Assembly: GCF_014204625.1 (NCBI RefSeq)
Contig: NZ_JACHLU010000007.1
Coordinates: 143,019-207,018 of the forward strand
DNA length: 64,000 nt
Direction: 5' to 3'
Origin: Gillisella vitis
GTDB taxonomy: Bacteria > Pseudomonadota > Alphaproteobacteria > Rhizobiales > Rhizobiaceae
Shown here: one piece after another, positions 34,454-44,007 of the stretch
Layout: the number at the start of each line of letters is the position of its first letter
How positions within the stretch are numbered: the stretch's first letter is position 1
Made by a program: the position numbers and the translations under genes
Notes under the pieces: model-generated
The model's database searches: none
What the model was told of the DNA's origin: nothing
What the model saw: only the letters and a program-made list of their open reading frames with translations

Positions 34454-35539
34454 ATGCGCGCCTGGGTTAAACTCATAATCGCATCGTGCTGTAGCGTTAT
34501 TGCGCTCAATACCGGCAAAGCTGTGCTGGCACATGAAACCTGCGAAGCGCTGAAGGCGGAGCTTGCACAAACCCCAATTGTGATTAGCAACGTGCAGGAT
34601 GTGAGCCTCTATTCCGGTGCGGTAACACGGCAGAATTTCGAAATTCGCAAGACCTTGCAAAATATGCAGCGACTTGGCTGTTCTTCCAGTGTCAGCGTGC
34701 TGGATACGTCTGGCCACGACATCTGCCAGGATATGCAAACCAGCCTCAACGCAATGCAGGCCAACAAGCAGCAACTGGCACAACAAAGACAGGCCGCCAG
34801 CCAACAAGGTGGTGCCAATCCCCGCAGGCAGGAGCTACTGGCGGCACTCCAGACACATGGCTGCGCTGATGTGCAGGAGCCGCCGCTGCCCGCCTCCACC
34901 GATGCACCACGTCCTTATCAGGCACCTGTTTATCCAGACTATTCCGGCCCACCCGCCGCATCGACAGCATTGCGTGGCCAATTCATGCTGCCTTCCGGGC
35001 AAGGTGGTTATAGAACGCTCTGTGTGCGCACCTGCGATGGTGGCTTCTTTCCTATTTCACCCAGCACGCAACCGGCCAATTTTGACCGTGACGCTGCACA
35101 ATGCCAGCGCATGTGTCCCGACACGCAAACAGAGCTGTATTACTCGAGGTTGAGCCAGGAAGCTGAGGATATGGTTTCAACTGTCACCGGGCAGCCTTAC
35201 CGTGACATGCCCAACGCCTTCGCCTATCGCACCCGCCCGCCCGGACAGCCGGGCCAGTGTGGCTGCGGCATAGCAACCGCTCCACCACAACAGTCCATGC
35301 CCGTGAAAGACGAAACATCTTCGGTGATCAATGTCAAAACCACTCCGGCCGCAACGCCGGACACGGCACAGACCTCATCGGCAAGCGAACACCATCAAAA
35401 CCAAAAGGTCGAGCAAACACGTATTTTTGATGGTTCCAGCAGCACAATACGGCAGGTTGGCCCGGTATTTTTCCCCACAGACAGCAAAGCCATAGACCTT
35501 CGACATCCGGCTTTGGAAGGTCCGCAGCCCGTGCAATAG
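34454..35539 (+). CDS. DUF2865 exported protein
   Basis: A 361-residue secreted protein: signal peptide about 1-26 (ending V-L-A-H), a charged Gln-rich helical segment around 90-130, a Pro-rich linker, and the DUF2865 core near 185-275 with T-L-C-V-R-T-C-D-G-G-F-F-P-I-S and several paired cysteines (C-Q-R-M-C, G-Q-C-G-C). The C-terminal 80 residues are low-complexity. The family is found mainly in Rhizobiales and its function is unknown to me. Flanked by terminators on both sides. Confidence 0.85.
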   Translation: MRAWVKLIIASCCSVIALNTGKAVLAHETCEALKAELAQTPIVISNVQDVSLYSGAVTRQNFEIRKTLQNMQRLGCSSSVSVLDTSGHDICQDMQTSLNAMQANKQQLAQQRQAASQQGGANPRRQELLAALQTHGCADVQEPPLPASTDAPRPYQAPVYPDYSGPPAASTALRGQFMLPSGQGGYRTLCVRTCDGGFFPISPSTQPANFDRDAAQCQRMCPDTQTELYYSRLSQEAEDMVSTVTGQPYRDMPNAFAYRTRPPGQPGQCGCGIATAPPQQSMPVKDETSSVINVKTTPAATPDTAQTSSASEHHQNQKVEQTRIFDGSSSTIRQVGPVFFPTDSKAIDLRHPALEGPQPVQ

Positions 35540-35572
35540 CGCTTGTCAGGTTCAGATTGAACCAGACAAACC

Positions 35573-35630
35573 CTAAAGCCTGTCGCAGTGAAGAGGACTC
35601 ACTGCGACAGGCTTTAGCTCTTTCTTTTTC
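35573..35630 (+). terminator. Terminator after the DUF2865 gene
   Basis: Perfect 19-bp stem, arms 35573-35591 and 35599-35617, 7-base loop, then CTCTTTCTTTTTC. One of the strongest hairpins in the window; it also separates the convergent AsmA-like gene. Confidence 0.92.
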
Positions 35631-35676
35631 GCATGTACGTTATCGTTTCATTGAGGACAATAAAACGCGACATGCT

Positions 35677-38600
35677 TTAAAACTCAAATATCTGACGGAA
35701 AACGCCCGGCGCAATGATCGACAAGGGATTGACGATCAGATGCGGCGAGTCGACCGATCCCGTGAGCTTGAAGGTAATGCCAAGCAAGCCACGATCCCGG
35801 CCATTGCCAAGAATGAAGCCGATAATTGGCACTTCGGCAAACAGTCGGTTCAGTCCGTAAGCTGGCATGAACGTTCCGGTCATTTCCATGTTGCCACGGG
35901 CATCCTTGATGATTCCCTGAAAAGAGGCACCAACCTGCTCACCACGGACAATGCCATTTTCTGTCGCCAGCACACCGTTCTTGTAGATCAGCCGGGCAAA
36001 CGCCCGCTGGAACTTCTCAGAGCTGACGTCAATGTTCTGCTTGACGGCACTGTTGAGGCTGCGGCCGTCATCCGTTGCTGGCGTTGTGACGATTTTTTGC
36101 AGCTTTTCCTCATTTTCAACCTTGAAATTACGCAGATCCAGACTGCCGGTCCAGTTTTTTCCAAGATCCCCCCGAATGCGCAAATCAAGCAATCCGCCAC
36201 GCATATGACTATAAAGATCAAGCAGCCGCGCGACATCACCGGCATCACTGGTGATCACCGAAACCTCATCGGCACTGGCGTTTTTGCCGGATTTTACCAC
36301 AATCGCCTGACCGCTATTGGTGACGCCGCTCATGTTCAGCGCCGTCAACGTACCAGCCCGGCTGCCGTAGAGAAGCTTGACCCCGGATAATGCTTCATTG
36401 TTGAAGCCAGCCAGCTTATCCAGAGCAACACTGACATCCAGATCAAGCTTTGTCGTCGTATCGCTTGAGCTTGGCGCATTGGCCCCACCACCGGATTTGA
36501 GCTTTTTGAACAAGGAGCGCCCATCCAGAGCGGTGCCATTGACTTTAACCGATGTCACGCCTTTGTTTGTGCGAAGACTGACACTGAAGTCATCCATACT
36601 TGCCAGCTTGGCATGATCAAAATCAGCCGAAACCAATCCGGTTTTCGACACCAGAATCTTGCCTTGCGCCCCGAATCCATCGCCGGTGAGATTGAAATTA
36701 TCAATCGTCGTCAATCCGCTCCTGGTCGAAATCTCCATGGATGTCTTCGCCGAAATCCCTGGTCCCTTGCTCCATCCAAGCCATGGCAGATTGATTGATG
36801 CTCCCGTCAGATCGGTTTTCACGGTCTGGCGGTGCTCATCAAGCCGCGAAATCTCAAGGCTCATCGGGCCATCAATCAGACCATTCAGATCAGGAACAAC
36901 CTTGCTTCGCTGGCTATCGCTCAAGGTCGCTTTCACGGTCCACGACGGCGCTTGCCGGGAATCACGTGCGACCGGCTGAGTGAGATTGATGTCCATGGGA
37001 ATGCCATCAATCTGGCCATTGCCATTCAGCACGGCATTTTGCGGATCAACAACAAGATCACCATCAAAACTGGTGATTTTCTTGTCCATGTAGGGACGCA
37101 TCAAATCAACGCCCTTGAGCTGAAGATCGGCTTTCCACTCCGGCGGTGGCGGATTTTGCTCATCCAGCAGACCACCGAAAAACTGGACGTGCGCCTTGAT
37201 CTGACCATTGAAATCAGCAGGCACAAACTCGGTTCTTTGCAAGCCCTCAATCGGTTTGAAGGTCGACAATTCCGCAATGGCATCGGCAGCGCCACTCAGA
37301 GACAGGTCGATATTGGCCATGAGTGGCTTCTGGTAGACATCATCAACGGTGAAAGCGCCAGAATCAACGCTGACTTTTCGCCCGGACGGGAAATAAGACG
37401 TGCCGCCATCAATGCGCACATTCATATTCGGCCCTTCCAGATCAAAATGGGCAATCATATCGCGGATCGGCGGAATATTGCCCGTTGTGTTCATCCGCGC
37501 ATTGGCAATGTCGAATTTTACCCTCAATTCATCCGGCCCCAACAGCAATGGCGTTGGAATAAACGTCATGCGCCCGGCGGGAATGAACACATCAATTGAT
37601 GCATTGCTGACTGTGCCACCAAACAGATTGGCCAAAACCCAGACTCTGGGCTTCCAGGCCATCCAATAGGGCCATAACTGTTTGACAAATGCCGTCCGCA
37701 TCTCCTGCAATTTGCCATTAAAACGAATTTCCGGCGATTTATCACCAAAGCGCACATTCAACGTCGAATGCATTTGACCATTGGGCGTCGAGACCGTCAA
37801 TTCGCTAAAATTCAGATCACGAGTTGATGGAACAAATCGACCAAACGCCTTGATTGAAAAAGGAAACATCTCTTCTCCGGCAGCCGGAACAGATGCCGTA
37901 CCGCGATCAACCAGCAGATCAATGCCAATGCCCGCAACAGTGTCGCCCGGCTCTCTTTTCAGCCGATCAAGGTCCACAAAGCCACCATTAAACGGCACAT
38001 GCATTGGCCCGAAATCAAAGGTAGAGCGGCGAATTTCCGCGGTCAGCCGATCAAAATCATAGGCAATATTGATGTCGCCCTGCGTCAACTCTTGCTGAAT
38101 GCCATCAAGAAAGATCGTACCATTCTGCGTGCGAACGCGCATTGCCAGTGCAGGTTTGCCGCCCGGCACATCGCGGCGCGCGAAAAGATCAATATTGAGA
38201 TTGAGATCAGCCCCTTCGCGGCGTGTGCCGTCGGGAAGAAATTTCATGGTCAGTGGCGTTGCCACAAGATTGCTCATCGTTGCGGTGAGGGAGACGGAGC
38301 GGCCCTGTTCCGACAGCGTTTCGGCAGCCAGATGGCTGGTTTTGCCATCGATGGAAATCTGCCCCTGAATTGCCAGTGCATCTCCTTCGCGCCGGGTCAT
38401 GATCAGATCATCAACAGCAACCGTCACCGGGCGATCAATATTGTCGTTTGCAGTCAGCGATATATCGCCAATGCGCACACGATTGAGACCGCCTCTGGCG
38501 ATAAAACCATGCACATCATCCAGATTGAGAAACAGCGTTTCCATGATTTTTGGAAACTGATCAATCCGAAAGGTTGAAACATCAATCTGACCATCCTGAC

Positions 38601-39093
38601 GAAAGGGGGAGCTGAAAAAATGGATGGTATCCGCTTCGATTTCCGTCACGGAAACACGCCCGACCAGTAATTCCAGCGGATTAATGATCAGCTTGATAAC
38701 GCCCGTTTCACTCACAGGTTTTCCAGAAGCGGCATCCATAATCCGCACATTTTCTGCGGCAACGGCAAGATGCCAACTTTTCGAAAACCGAATCGACGTC
38801 TGGCCAATTTCCGTCGTGAACCTCTCGCCAAAGGCCGATTTAAGGGCTGTGCGCGCGCCTGTGGATAAAGCCTGATCGAGAGTTCCGGTTTCAATTGCGG
38901 CTGTCAACACGCCAAGGCAAACCACAAGAATGGCAAGAAGCCACAGCAAAAAACGGTAGCATTTTCGGGTCAATCCACGATGGCGAGGGCAATGCACAAC
39001 GAGAATATCTTCAGCCTGCGCGGACGGCAGAGACTCAAGGGAAACAATATCGCGTTTACGAAAATGGACTTTCTCGCCCCGGATTTCTCCCAT
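35677..39093 (-). CDS. Large AsmA/YhdP-like (DUF3971) envelope protein
   Basis: An 1138-residue protein with a cytoplasmic N-terminal tail (about 1-45), one membrane anchor (about 46-70) and a very long repetitive beta-rich periplasmic region. The C-terminal 250 residues have AsmA-like features (R-G-G-L-L-D-L-R-I-R-G-D, G-R-D-R-G-L-L-G-I-T-F-K-L-T-G-S). YhdP, TamB and AsmA proteins are thought to bridge the periplasm as lipid conduits to the outer membrane, which fits the Mla genes in the same window. Divergent from bcp with about 125 bases between. It could also be labelled TamB-like, but no TamA partner is present. Confidence 0.82.
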   Translation of the reverse strand: MGEIRGEKVHFRKRDIVSLESLPSAQAEDILVVHCPRHRGLTRKCYRFLLWLLAILVVCLGVLTAAIETGTLDQALSTGARTALKSAFGERFTTEIGQTSIRFSKSWHLAVAAENVRIMDAASGKPVSETGVIKLIINPLELLVGRVSVTEIEADTIHFFSSPFRQDGQIDVSTFRIDQFPKIMETLFLNLDDVHGFIARGGLNRVRIGDISLTANDNIDRPVTVAVDDLIMTRREGDALAIQGQISIDGKTSHLAAETLSEQGRSVSLTATMSNLVATPLTMKFLPDGTRREGADLNLNIDLFARRDVPGGKPALAMRVRTQNGTIFLDGIQQELTQGDINIAYDFDRLTAEIRRSTFDFGPMHVPFNGGFVDLDRLKREPGDTVAGIGIDLLVDRGTASVPAAGEEMFPFSIKAFGRFVPSTRDLNFSELTVSTPNGQMHSTLNVRFGDKSPEIRFNGKLQEMRTAFVKQLWPYWMAWKPRVWVLANLFGGTVSNASIDVFIPAGRMTFIPTPLLLGPDELRVKFDIANARMNTTGNIPPIRDMIAHFDLEGPNMNVRIDGGTSYFPSGRKVSVDSGAFTVDDVYQKPLMANIDLSLSGAADAIAELSTFKPIEGLQRTEFVPADFNGQIKAHVQFFGGLLDEQNPPPPEWKADLQLKGVDLMRPYMDKKITSFDGDLVVDPQNAVLNGNGQIDGIPMDINLTQPVARDSRQAPSWTVKATLSDSQRSKVVPDLNGLIDGPMSLEISRLDEHRQTVKTDLTGASINLPWLGWSKGPGISAKTSMEISTRSGLTTIDNFNLTGDGFGAQGKILVSKTGLVSADFDHAKLASMDDFSVSLRTNKGVTSVKVNGTALDGRSLFKKLKSGGGANAPSSSDTTTKLDLDVSVALDKLAGFNNEALSGVKLLYGSRAGTLTALNMSGVTNSGQAIVVKSGKNASADEVSVITSDAGDVARLLDLYSHMRGGLLDLRIRGDLGKNWTGSLDLRNFKVENEEKLQKIVTTPATDDGRSLNSAVKQNIDVSSEKFQRAFARLIYKNGVLATENGIVRGEQVGASFQGIIKDARGNMEMTGTFMPAYGLNRLFAEVPIIGFILGNGRDRGLLGITFKLTGSVDSPHLIVNPLSIIAPGVFRQIFEF

Positions 39094-39217
39094 GCCGTCC
39101 CGTATCTCCTGAGAATTCTGCGGAATCGCACAGCTGCTCGCTGGACGCCAATCGTGTGCGCTCTATATCGTGAATCGACCTGTAATTCTACAAACCCGGC
39201 AAAAGAAAGGTATCACC

Positions 39218-39688
39218 ATGGCTGCATTGTCGATTGGCGATCTCGCCCCAGATTTTACTCTTCCACGCGATGGCGGCGGCACTGTGACGTTGTCGTCCTA
39301 TCGGGGCAAACCAGTGGTGGTTTATTTCTATCCCAAAGACAACACCAGCAGCTGCACAACCGAGGCGACCTCATTTACGGCACTGGCAGATGCCTTTGAC
39401 AAGGCTGGCGCTGTCGTCATTGGTATTTCGCCAGACAGCGTCAAAAGCCACGACAAATTTGTGGCAAAACACAGTCTCTCGATCATTCTCGGCTCAGACG
39501 AAGACAAGGCCGCACTGGAAGCCTATCAGGTGTGGAAAGAAAAAAGCATGTATGGCAAAACCTATATGGGTGTTGAGCGTACAACATACCTGATCGACAG
39601 CCACGGCAAGATTGCCGCTGTCTGGCCAAAGGTCAAAGTTGCCGGCCATGCCGAAGCTGTTTTGAAAGCCGTGCAGGAACTGGCCTGA
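39218..39688 (+). CDS. bcp: Peroxiredoxin of the BCP/PrxQ family
   Basis: Thiol peroxidase of 156 residues that reduces hydroperoxides. The thioredoxin-like fold opens with G-D-L-A-P-D-F-T-L-P; the peroxidatic Cys sits in K-D-N-T-S-S-C-T-T-E-A. Many BCP proteins carry a resolving Cys five residues later; here that position is Thr and no other Cys is seen, so this is a 1-Cys form needing an external thiol. The start at 39218 follows AAAGG; the longest frame adds 16 residues. Confidence 0.92.
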   Translation: MAALSIGDLAPDFTLPRDGGGTVTLSSYRGKPVVVYFYPKDNTSSCTTEATSFTALADAFDKAGAVVIGISPDSVKSHDKFVAKHSLSIILGSDEDKAALEAYQVWKEKSMYGKTYMGVERTTYLIDSHGKIAAVWPKVKVAGHAEAVLKAVQELA

Positions 39689-39747
39689 GCCGGATGCATC
39701 CGTAAATATCGGTTCCACTTTTGCGGCATTGGTTCTAAAAGCGCAGC

Positions 39748-40584
39748 ATGAGCTATTCACCGATGCAGACACCCATTCAGACACTCAGGGCTGGCGCGAC
39801 AATGGCAATTGCCGCGTCTGATCTTGATGAAAAAATTCAGCTGACGCAGGAGACGGCCCGGCGTTGGCACAGCCGCAACCTGTCTTTGCGCTCTCCGCTT
39901 GATCCCCCTTTGCCAGACAGGCCGGGACGCCCGCCCAACCCGGTGCTGGTGCCACCAAAGGCAACCGAAAAGCGTTCGCTTCACACGCTGCCCGGTCGCA
40001 TTGCCATGCTGCACGCGCTGGCCCATATCGAGCTGAACGCCGTTGATCTTGCGCTGGATATTGTCGCACGCTTTGCCAGTGAACCCGTGCCTCAGTCTTT
40101 CTTTGATGGCTGGATGTTGGTGGCTTTTGAAGAGGCCAAGCATTTTGGCCTTGTGCGTGACCGATTGCGCGCACTGGGAGCAGATTATGGTGACATGACC
40201 GCCCACGACGGTCTCTGGCAGGCCGCCCACTCCACCCGAAATGATCTGACAGCGCGTCTTGCCGTCGTGCCGCTCATTCTGGAAGCGCGGGGACTGGATG
40301 TCACGCCTTCCCTTCAGGTCAAGATGCGTGAAACCGGCGACCATGAAAGCGCCGACGTGCTGAAGATCATCTATGAAGACGAAAAGGGCCATGTTGCCGT
40401 TGGCGCAAAATGGTTCCGCTTTCTGTGCGCACGCGAAAAACGTGATCCGGCCAGAACATTTCAGGAGCTGGTTCGCGCCAATTTTCGCGGCACACTGAAA
40501 GCCCCCTTCAACGACATTGCCAGAGCTGAGGCGGGTCTCACTCCATCGTTTTATCGCAGCCTCTCATCCATTAGTCACGCCTGA
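39748..40584 (+). CDS. DUF455 ferritin-like protein
   Basis: A 278-residue protein with ferritin-like iron-binding motifs: A-H-I-E-L-N-A-V-D near residue 92, F-E-E-A-K-H-F near 131 and Y-E-D-E-K-G-H-V near 210, matching paired E and E-x-x-H ligands of a di-iron site. DUF455 is related to MiaE-like proteins, but the substrate is not established. It follows bcp by 60 bases on the same strand; both may answer to oxidative stress. The start is the first ATG; a later ATG near residue 19 is possible. Confidence 0.86.
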   Translation: MSYSPMQTPIQTLRAGATMAIAASDLDEKIQLTQETARRWHSRNLSLRSPLDPPLPDRPGRPPNPVLVPPKATEKRSLHTLPGRIAMLHALAHIELNAVDLALDIVARFASEPVPQSFFDGWMLVAFEEAKHFGLVRDRLRALGADYGDMTAHDGLWQAAHSTRNDLTARLAVVPLILEARGLDVTPSLQVKMRETGDHESADVLKIIYEDEKGHVAVGAKWFRFLCAREKRDPARTFQELVRANFRGTLKAPFNDIARAEAGLTPSFYRSLSSISHA

Positions 40585-40659
40585 TAACAACGGTAAAACA
40601 TCGCAATTGCGGGCATTAAAACTGCATTTGAAAGGCTTTGTTAACCATACCGCAGTGTA

Positions 40660-41925
40660 ATGGGGTCAATCGAATCTGCCGTGAAATTGTGGCAGGCGAG
40701 CCAACCTCCGGGGTGCAAGATGGGCAAGAGCGGCTTGAACGGCGTCTGGATGCGTGCACAGAAACAGCATGTGCTGATTCTGGCATCCGGCGACACCATT
40801 CGCCATATGACCGTTCGCCCCTGGATGGCTGGCTCTGCCGCAGCCCTGATTGTTGCAGGCTGCCTTGGCTATCTGGGTGCCACTTCCTATCTGGTCATGC
40901 GCGACAGCCTGATTGGTGCCTCCACGGCCCGACAGGCCCGAATGCAACATGAGTATGAAGACAGGATTTCGGCGCTGCGGGCACAGGTTGATCGCGTCAC
41001 CTCGCGGCAATTGCTTGACCAGCAAGTGGTAGAGGACAAGCTGCAAAGCCTGCTTGAGCAACAAATGGCTCTTTCCGCCCGCAGTGGCAAGCTTGGTACT
41101 CTGCTGGATCGCGCAGACGATGCCGGTCTTGGGCAAAAAGCCGATCTTGGGCCATCCTTGACAGGCAAAGCGAACACGGCTGTTGCGACCTTAAGCAAAT
41201 CAAAGGAAAGCGTGGCGGATCATGCAGACCGGGTTTTTCAAAATGTCACCCTGTCACTGAAAACAATTGAGCAAAACCAGCAGGCCCGTATCCACGCCCT
41301 GACAGCACAGGCCAGCGAAAAAGCCGATGCCATTCGGGCTATTCTGGACCGCAACAATATCAGGATGGACACGCCAGCCACCGGCGAGGATGCCATGGGC
41401 GGCCCCTTGATGGCCCCTGATCCCAGACTTGGGACAACACCAGCCTTGGCCGGGCTGGATGGCGCATTGAACCGTCTGGAAACGGCCCAAACCACGGTCA
41501 AGGACATGCCATTTTCAAACCCCGCCCCCACCCGCGAGATTACCAGCCCGTTTGGAAACCGCACAGACCCGCTGCTGGGGCGGTTGGCCCTGCATCCCGG
41601 CATTGATTTTCGGGCAGCCAATGGGGCACCCATCAAAAGCGCTGGCGCTGGCACCGTTGTGCTGGCCACAGAGGTTAATGGCTATGGCAATATGGTGGAA
41701 ATCGACCATGGGCAGGGCGTGACAACCCGTTATGGCCACATGTCACGGTTTAATGTGCGGACAGGAGAAAAAGTCGAGGACGGTCAGGTCATTGGCTTTG
41801 CCGGCTCCACCGGACGCTCCACAGGGCCGCATCTGCATTATGAAATCCGCAGAAATGGCACGCCCGTCAACCCTATGAGTTTTCTGGTATCCGGGTTGAA
41901 ACTGGATGAGCTTGGCAGCCCATAA
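40660..41925 (+). CDS. M23 family metallopeptidase with N-terminal membrane anchor
   Basis: A 421-residue envelope peptidase. A hydrophobic segment near residues 57-80 anchors it; residues about 90-260 are helical and partly coiled-coil (DUF5930-like), and the C-terminal part holds the LytM/M23 domain with zinc motifs H-P-G-I-D-F and H-L-H-Y-E-I. Proteins of this layout cut peptidoglycan cross-links or act as amidase activators during division. The first ATG (40660) has no strong ribosome site; an internal ATG at 40720 is an alternative. Confidence 0.88.
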   Translation: MGSIESAVKLWQASQPPGCKMGKSGLNGVWMRAQKQHVLILASGDTIRHMTVRPWMAGSAAALIVAGCLGYLGATSYLVMRDSLIGASTARQARMQHEYEDRISALRAQVDRVTSRQLLDQQVVEDKLQSLLEQQMALSARSGKLGTLLDRADDAGLGQKADLGPSLTGKANTAVATLSKSKESVADHADRVFQNVTLSLKTIEQNQQARIHALTAQASEKADAIRAILDRNNIRMDTPATGEDAMGGPLMAPDPRLGTTPALAGLDGALNRLETAQTTVKDMPFSNPAPTREITSPFGNRTDPLLGRLALHPGIDFRAANGAPIKSAGAGTVVLATEVNGYGNMVEIDHGQGVTTRYGHMSRFNVRTGEKVEDGQVIGFAGSTGRSTGPHLHYEIRRNGTPVNPMSFLVSGLKLDELGSP

Positions 41926-42027
41926 ACATACTGTTTCCCAAACATTGCCCCGATGGAAATCTACAGCAACCCATTGTTCATATTTGTTTGTTAACAAATT
42001 TGTATAAAGCAATATTTAGGACATGAT

Positions 42028-42252
42028 ATGTGGCTTGAACTTCATGACGGTGACGGACTGCCGATTTACGTCAACATGAACAATGTGATCGACTTCAGGT
42101 GGTTTGAGCGGGAAAGATACACATATCTGCTGACAACCGCTCCGGTGGCTGAAAAACTGCATCGGCTGTACGTGCGCGAAAGTGCCGCTGAAATCATGAA
42201 AATGATCATGAAAGAGCAGGAGCGCATGGCGCAACTGGCCAGAAGCAATTAA
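42028..42252 (+). CDS. Small protein of 74 residues, function unknown
   Basis: Acidic N-terminal strand pattern (W-L-E-L-H-D-G-D-G-L-P-I-Y-V-N-M-N-N-V-I-D-F) and a C-terminal amphipathic helix with several Met and Glu. The N-terminal half recalls FlbD/YlzI-like small proteins, but the match is weak. AGGA precedes the ATG, and codon use is ordinary, so it is probably expressed. It lies between the M23 peptidase and the photolyase gene. Confidence 0.7.
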   Translation: MWLELHDGDGLPIYVNMNNVIDFRWFERERYTYLLTTAPVAEKLHRLYVRESAAEIMKMIMKEQERMAQLARSN

Positions 42253-42346
42253 AGCGTCCCGACCCGAGACGCGCTCCAGGATCAAAACTGATCCACGTCC
42301 CATTCGGCTGCGTATAGCGATCATATCATCATAGACGAGCGCGCCA

Positions 42347-43831
42347 ATGTCAGGTTCAAGGCCAGTTTCAAGGCCAGTTTCAATACCCACATCCCAGCCC
42401 ACCACAATTCTATGGTTTCGCAAAGACTTGCGACTGGATGACAATCGGGCGCTGGCCGCCGCCATGCAATCAGGCCAGCCCATCATTGCCCTTTACATCC
42501 GCGAGCCGCATGACGCCGGAACCGGACCGCTGGGGGCCGCTCAGGCGTGGTGGCTGCATCATTCGCTCATCAGCCTTGACAAGGCGTTGCGGGCGCACGG
42601 AAGCCGATTGATTTTGCGAAGCGGCCCGCCCGGCATGGTGCTGGAAAGCGTGATCGCGCAAACCAACGCCAACACTGTGCATTGGAACCGCCGCTATGAT
42701 CCGGCAGGCATGGCAATCGACACAGAAATCAAGGCCCACTTGCGCCAGAATGGCCTGAAAGCGCAAAGCCACAGCGGCTTTTTGCTGCATGAACCATCAC
42801 AGGTCAAAACCGGCAGTGGCGGACCTTTTCGCGTCTACACACCATTCTGGCGGGCATTGGAGCGGGCCGGAGATCCATCGCCGCCGATCGCCGCCCCTGA
42901 ACGCATCCATAATCTTGAGATCTGGCCAGAGAGTGAACCGCTGGAGAGCTGGGCACTGTTGCCAGGCAAGCCGAACTGGGCCAAAGGCTTTGATGACATC
43001 TGGTCTCCCGGCGAAGATGGAGCAGCACGCAGGCTGAACCATTTTATCGACCACGGCATCAAAGGCTATCGCACGCGGCGGGATTTTCCGGCCGCCGACG
43101 CAACCTCACAGCTTTCTGCCCATCTGGCATTGGGGGAAATCTCACCAGCGCGAATCTGGCACGCAACCATTGGGCTTAATGATGACATCGCCAGCGATGA
43201 CATCGTGCATTTTCGCAAAGAACTGGTCTGGCGGGATTTTTCCTATCATCTGCTGTTTCATTTTCCCAAACTGCGTGAAAACAACTGGAACGCAAAGTTC
43301 GACGCCTTTCCTTGGGTGATGAACCAGACTCATCTGCAAGCGTGGCAGCAGGGACGCACCGGCTATCCTATCGTTGATGCAGGTATGAGACAGCTTTGGC
43401 AGCATGGCACCATGCACAATCGCGTGCGGATGATAACGGCCTCCTTCCTGATCAAAGACCTGATGATCGACTGGCGCTGCGGCGAATCATGGTTTCGGGA
43501 TACGTTGCTGGATGCCGATCCGGCCTCCAACGCTGCAAGCTGGCAATGGGTGGCGGGGTCAGGTGCCGATGCCTCGCCATTTTTCCGCATTTTCAATCCG
43601 ATAACTCAGGGCGAAAAATTTGACCCCGAGGGAGATTATATCCGCCAGTTTGTGCCGGAACTGGCAAACCTGCCCAACGCCTTCATCCACAAACCGTTTG
43701 AAGCGCCTACACCCATTCTGGCAAAAGCGGGCGTCACACTCGGCTCCACCTATCCGTCTCCGATTGTTGATCATAAAATCGCACGGGAAAATGCGCTTGA
43801 TGCCTATAAGCGCCTGAATGCGGAATCGTGA
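42347..43831 (+). CDS. phr: Deoxyribodipyrimidine photolyase
   Basis: Light-driven repair of pyrimidine dimers. The 494-residue protein has the N-terminal antenna-binding Rossmann domain (W-F-R-K-D-L-R-L-D-D-N near residue 24) and the FAD domain: W-R-D-F-S-Y near 296, T-G-Y-P-I-V-D-A-G-M-R-Q-L near 337, H-N-R-V-R-M near 356 and D-W-R-C-G-E near 373. The N terminus begins with a short R-P-V-S repeat coded by a 12-base tandem duplication (GGCCAGTTTCAA twice), so the true start may be later. Confidence 0.95.
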   Translation: MSGSRPVSRPVSIPTSQPTTILWFRKDLRLDDNRALAAAMQSGQPIIALYIREPHDAGTGPLGAAQAWWLHHSLISLDKALRAHGSRLILRSGPPGMVLESVIAQTNANTVHWNRRYDPAGMAIDTEIKAHLRQNGLKAQSHSGFLLHEPSQVKTGSGGPFRVYTPFWRALERAGDPSPPIAAPERIHNLEIWPESEPLESWALLPGKPNWAKGFDDIWSPGEDGAARRLNHFIDHGIKGYRTRRDFPAADATSQLSAHLALGEISPARIWHATIGLNDDIASDDIVHFRKELVWRDFSYHLLFHFPKLRENNWNAKFDAFPWVMNQTHLQAWQQGRTGYPIVDAGMRQLWQHGTMHNRVRMITASFLIKDLMIDWRCGESWFRDTLLDADPASNAASWQWVAGSGADASPFFRIFNPITQGEKFDPEGDYIRQFVPELANLPNAFIHKPFEAPTPILAKAGVTLGSTYPSPIVDHKIARENALDAYKRLNAES

Positions 43832-43933
43832 CTGAACCGGATTGAGGCAAGTTTTTTCCTGGTTTGCCGCCTGTGACGCAATCACATTTCTTGTCATTCA
43901 AGCCTTGCAGGTGGAAAACACGCCTTGTTTTAC

Positions 43934-43977
43934 GCATTTCCAAACGCAAAACCGCTATACACTTTTGCTGGAAATGC
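43934..43977. repeat. Dispersed 44-bp palindromic repeat, copy B
   Basis: Same ends (GCATTTCC ... GGAAATGC) and inner GCAAAA/TTTTGC arms as the copy at 12384-12427. The loop reads TATA where copy A has CGCG. It lies 30 bases before the cysK-like start, so it is in the leader or promoter of that gene. Confidence 0.8.
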
Positions 43978-44007
43978 TCTATCTTCCGGGAAACAGAAAG
44001 CGTGATC

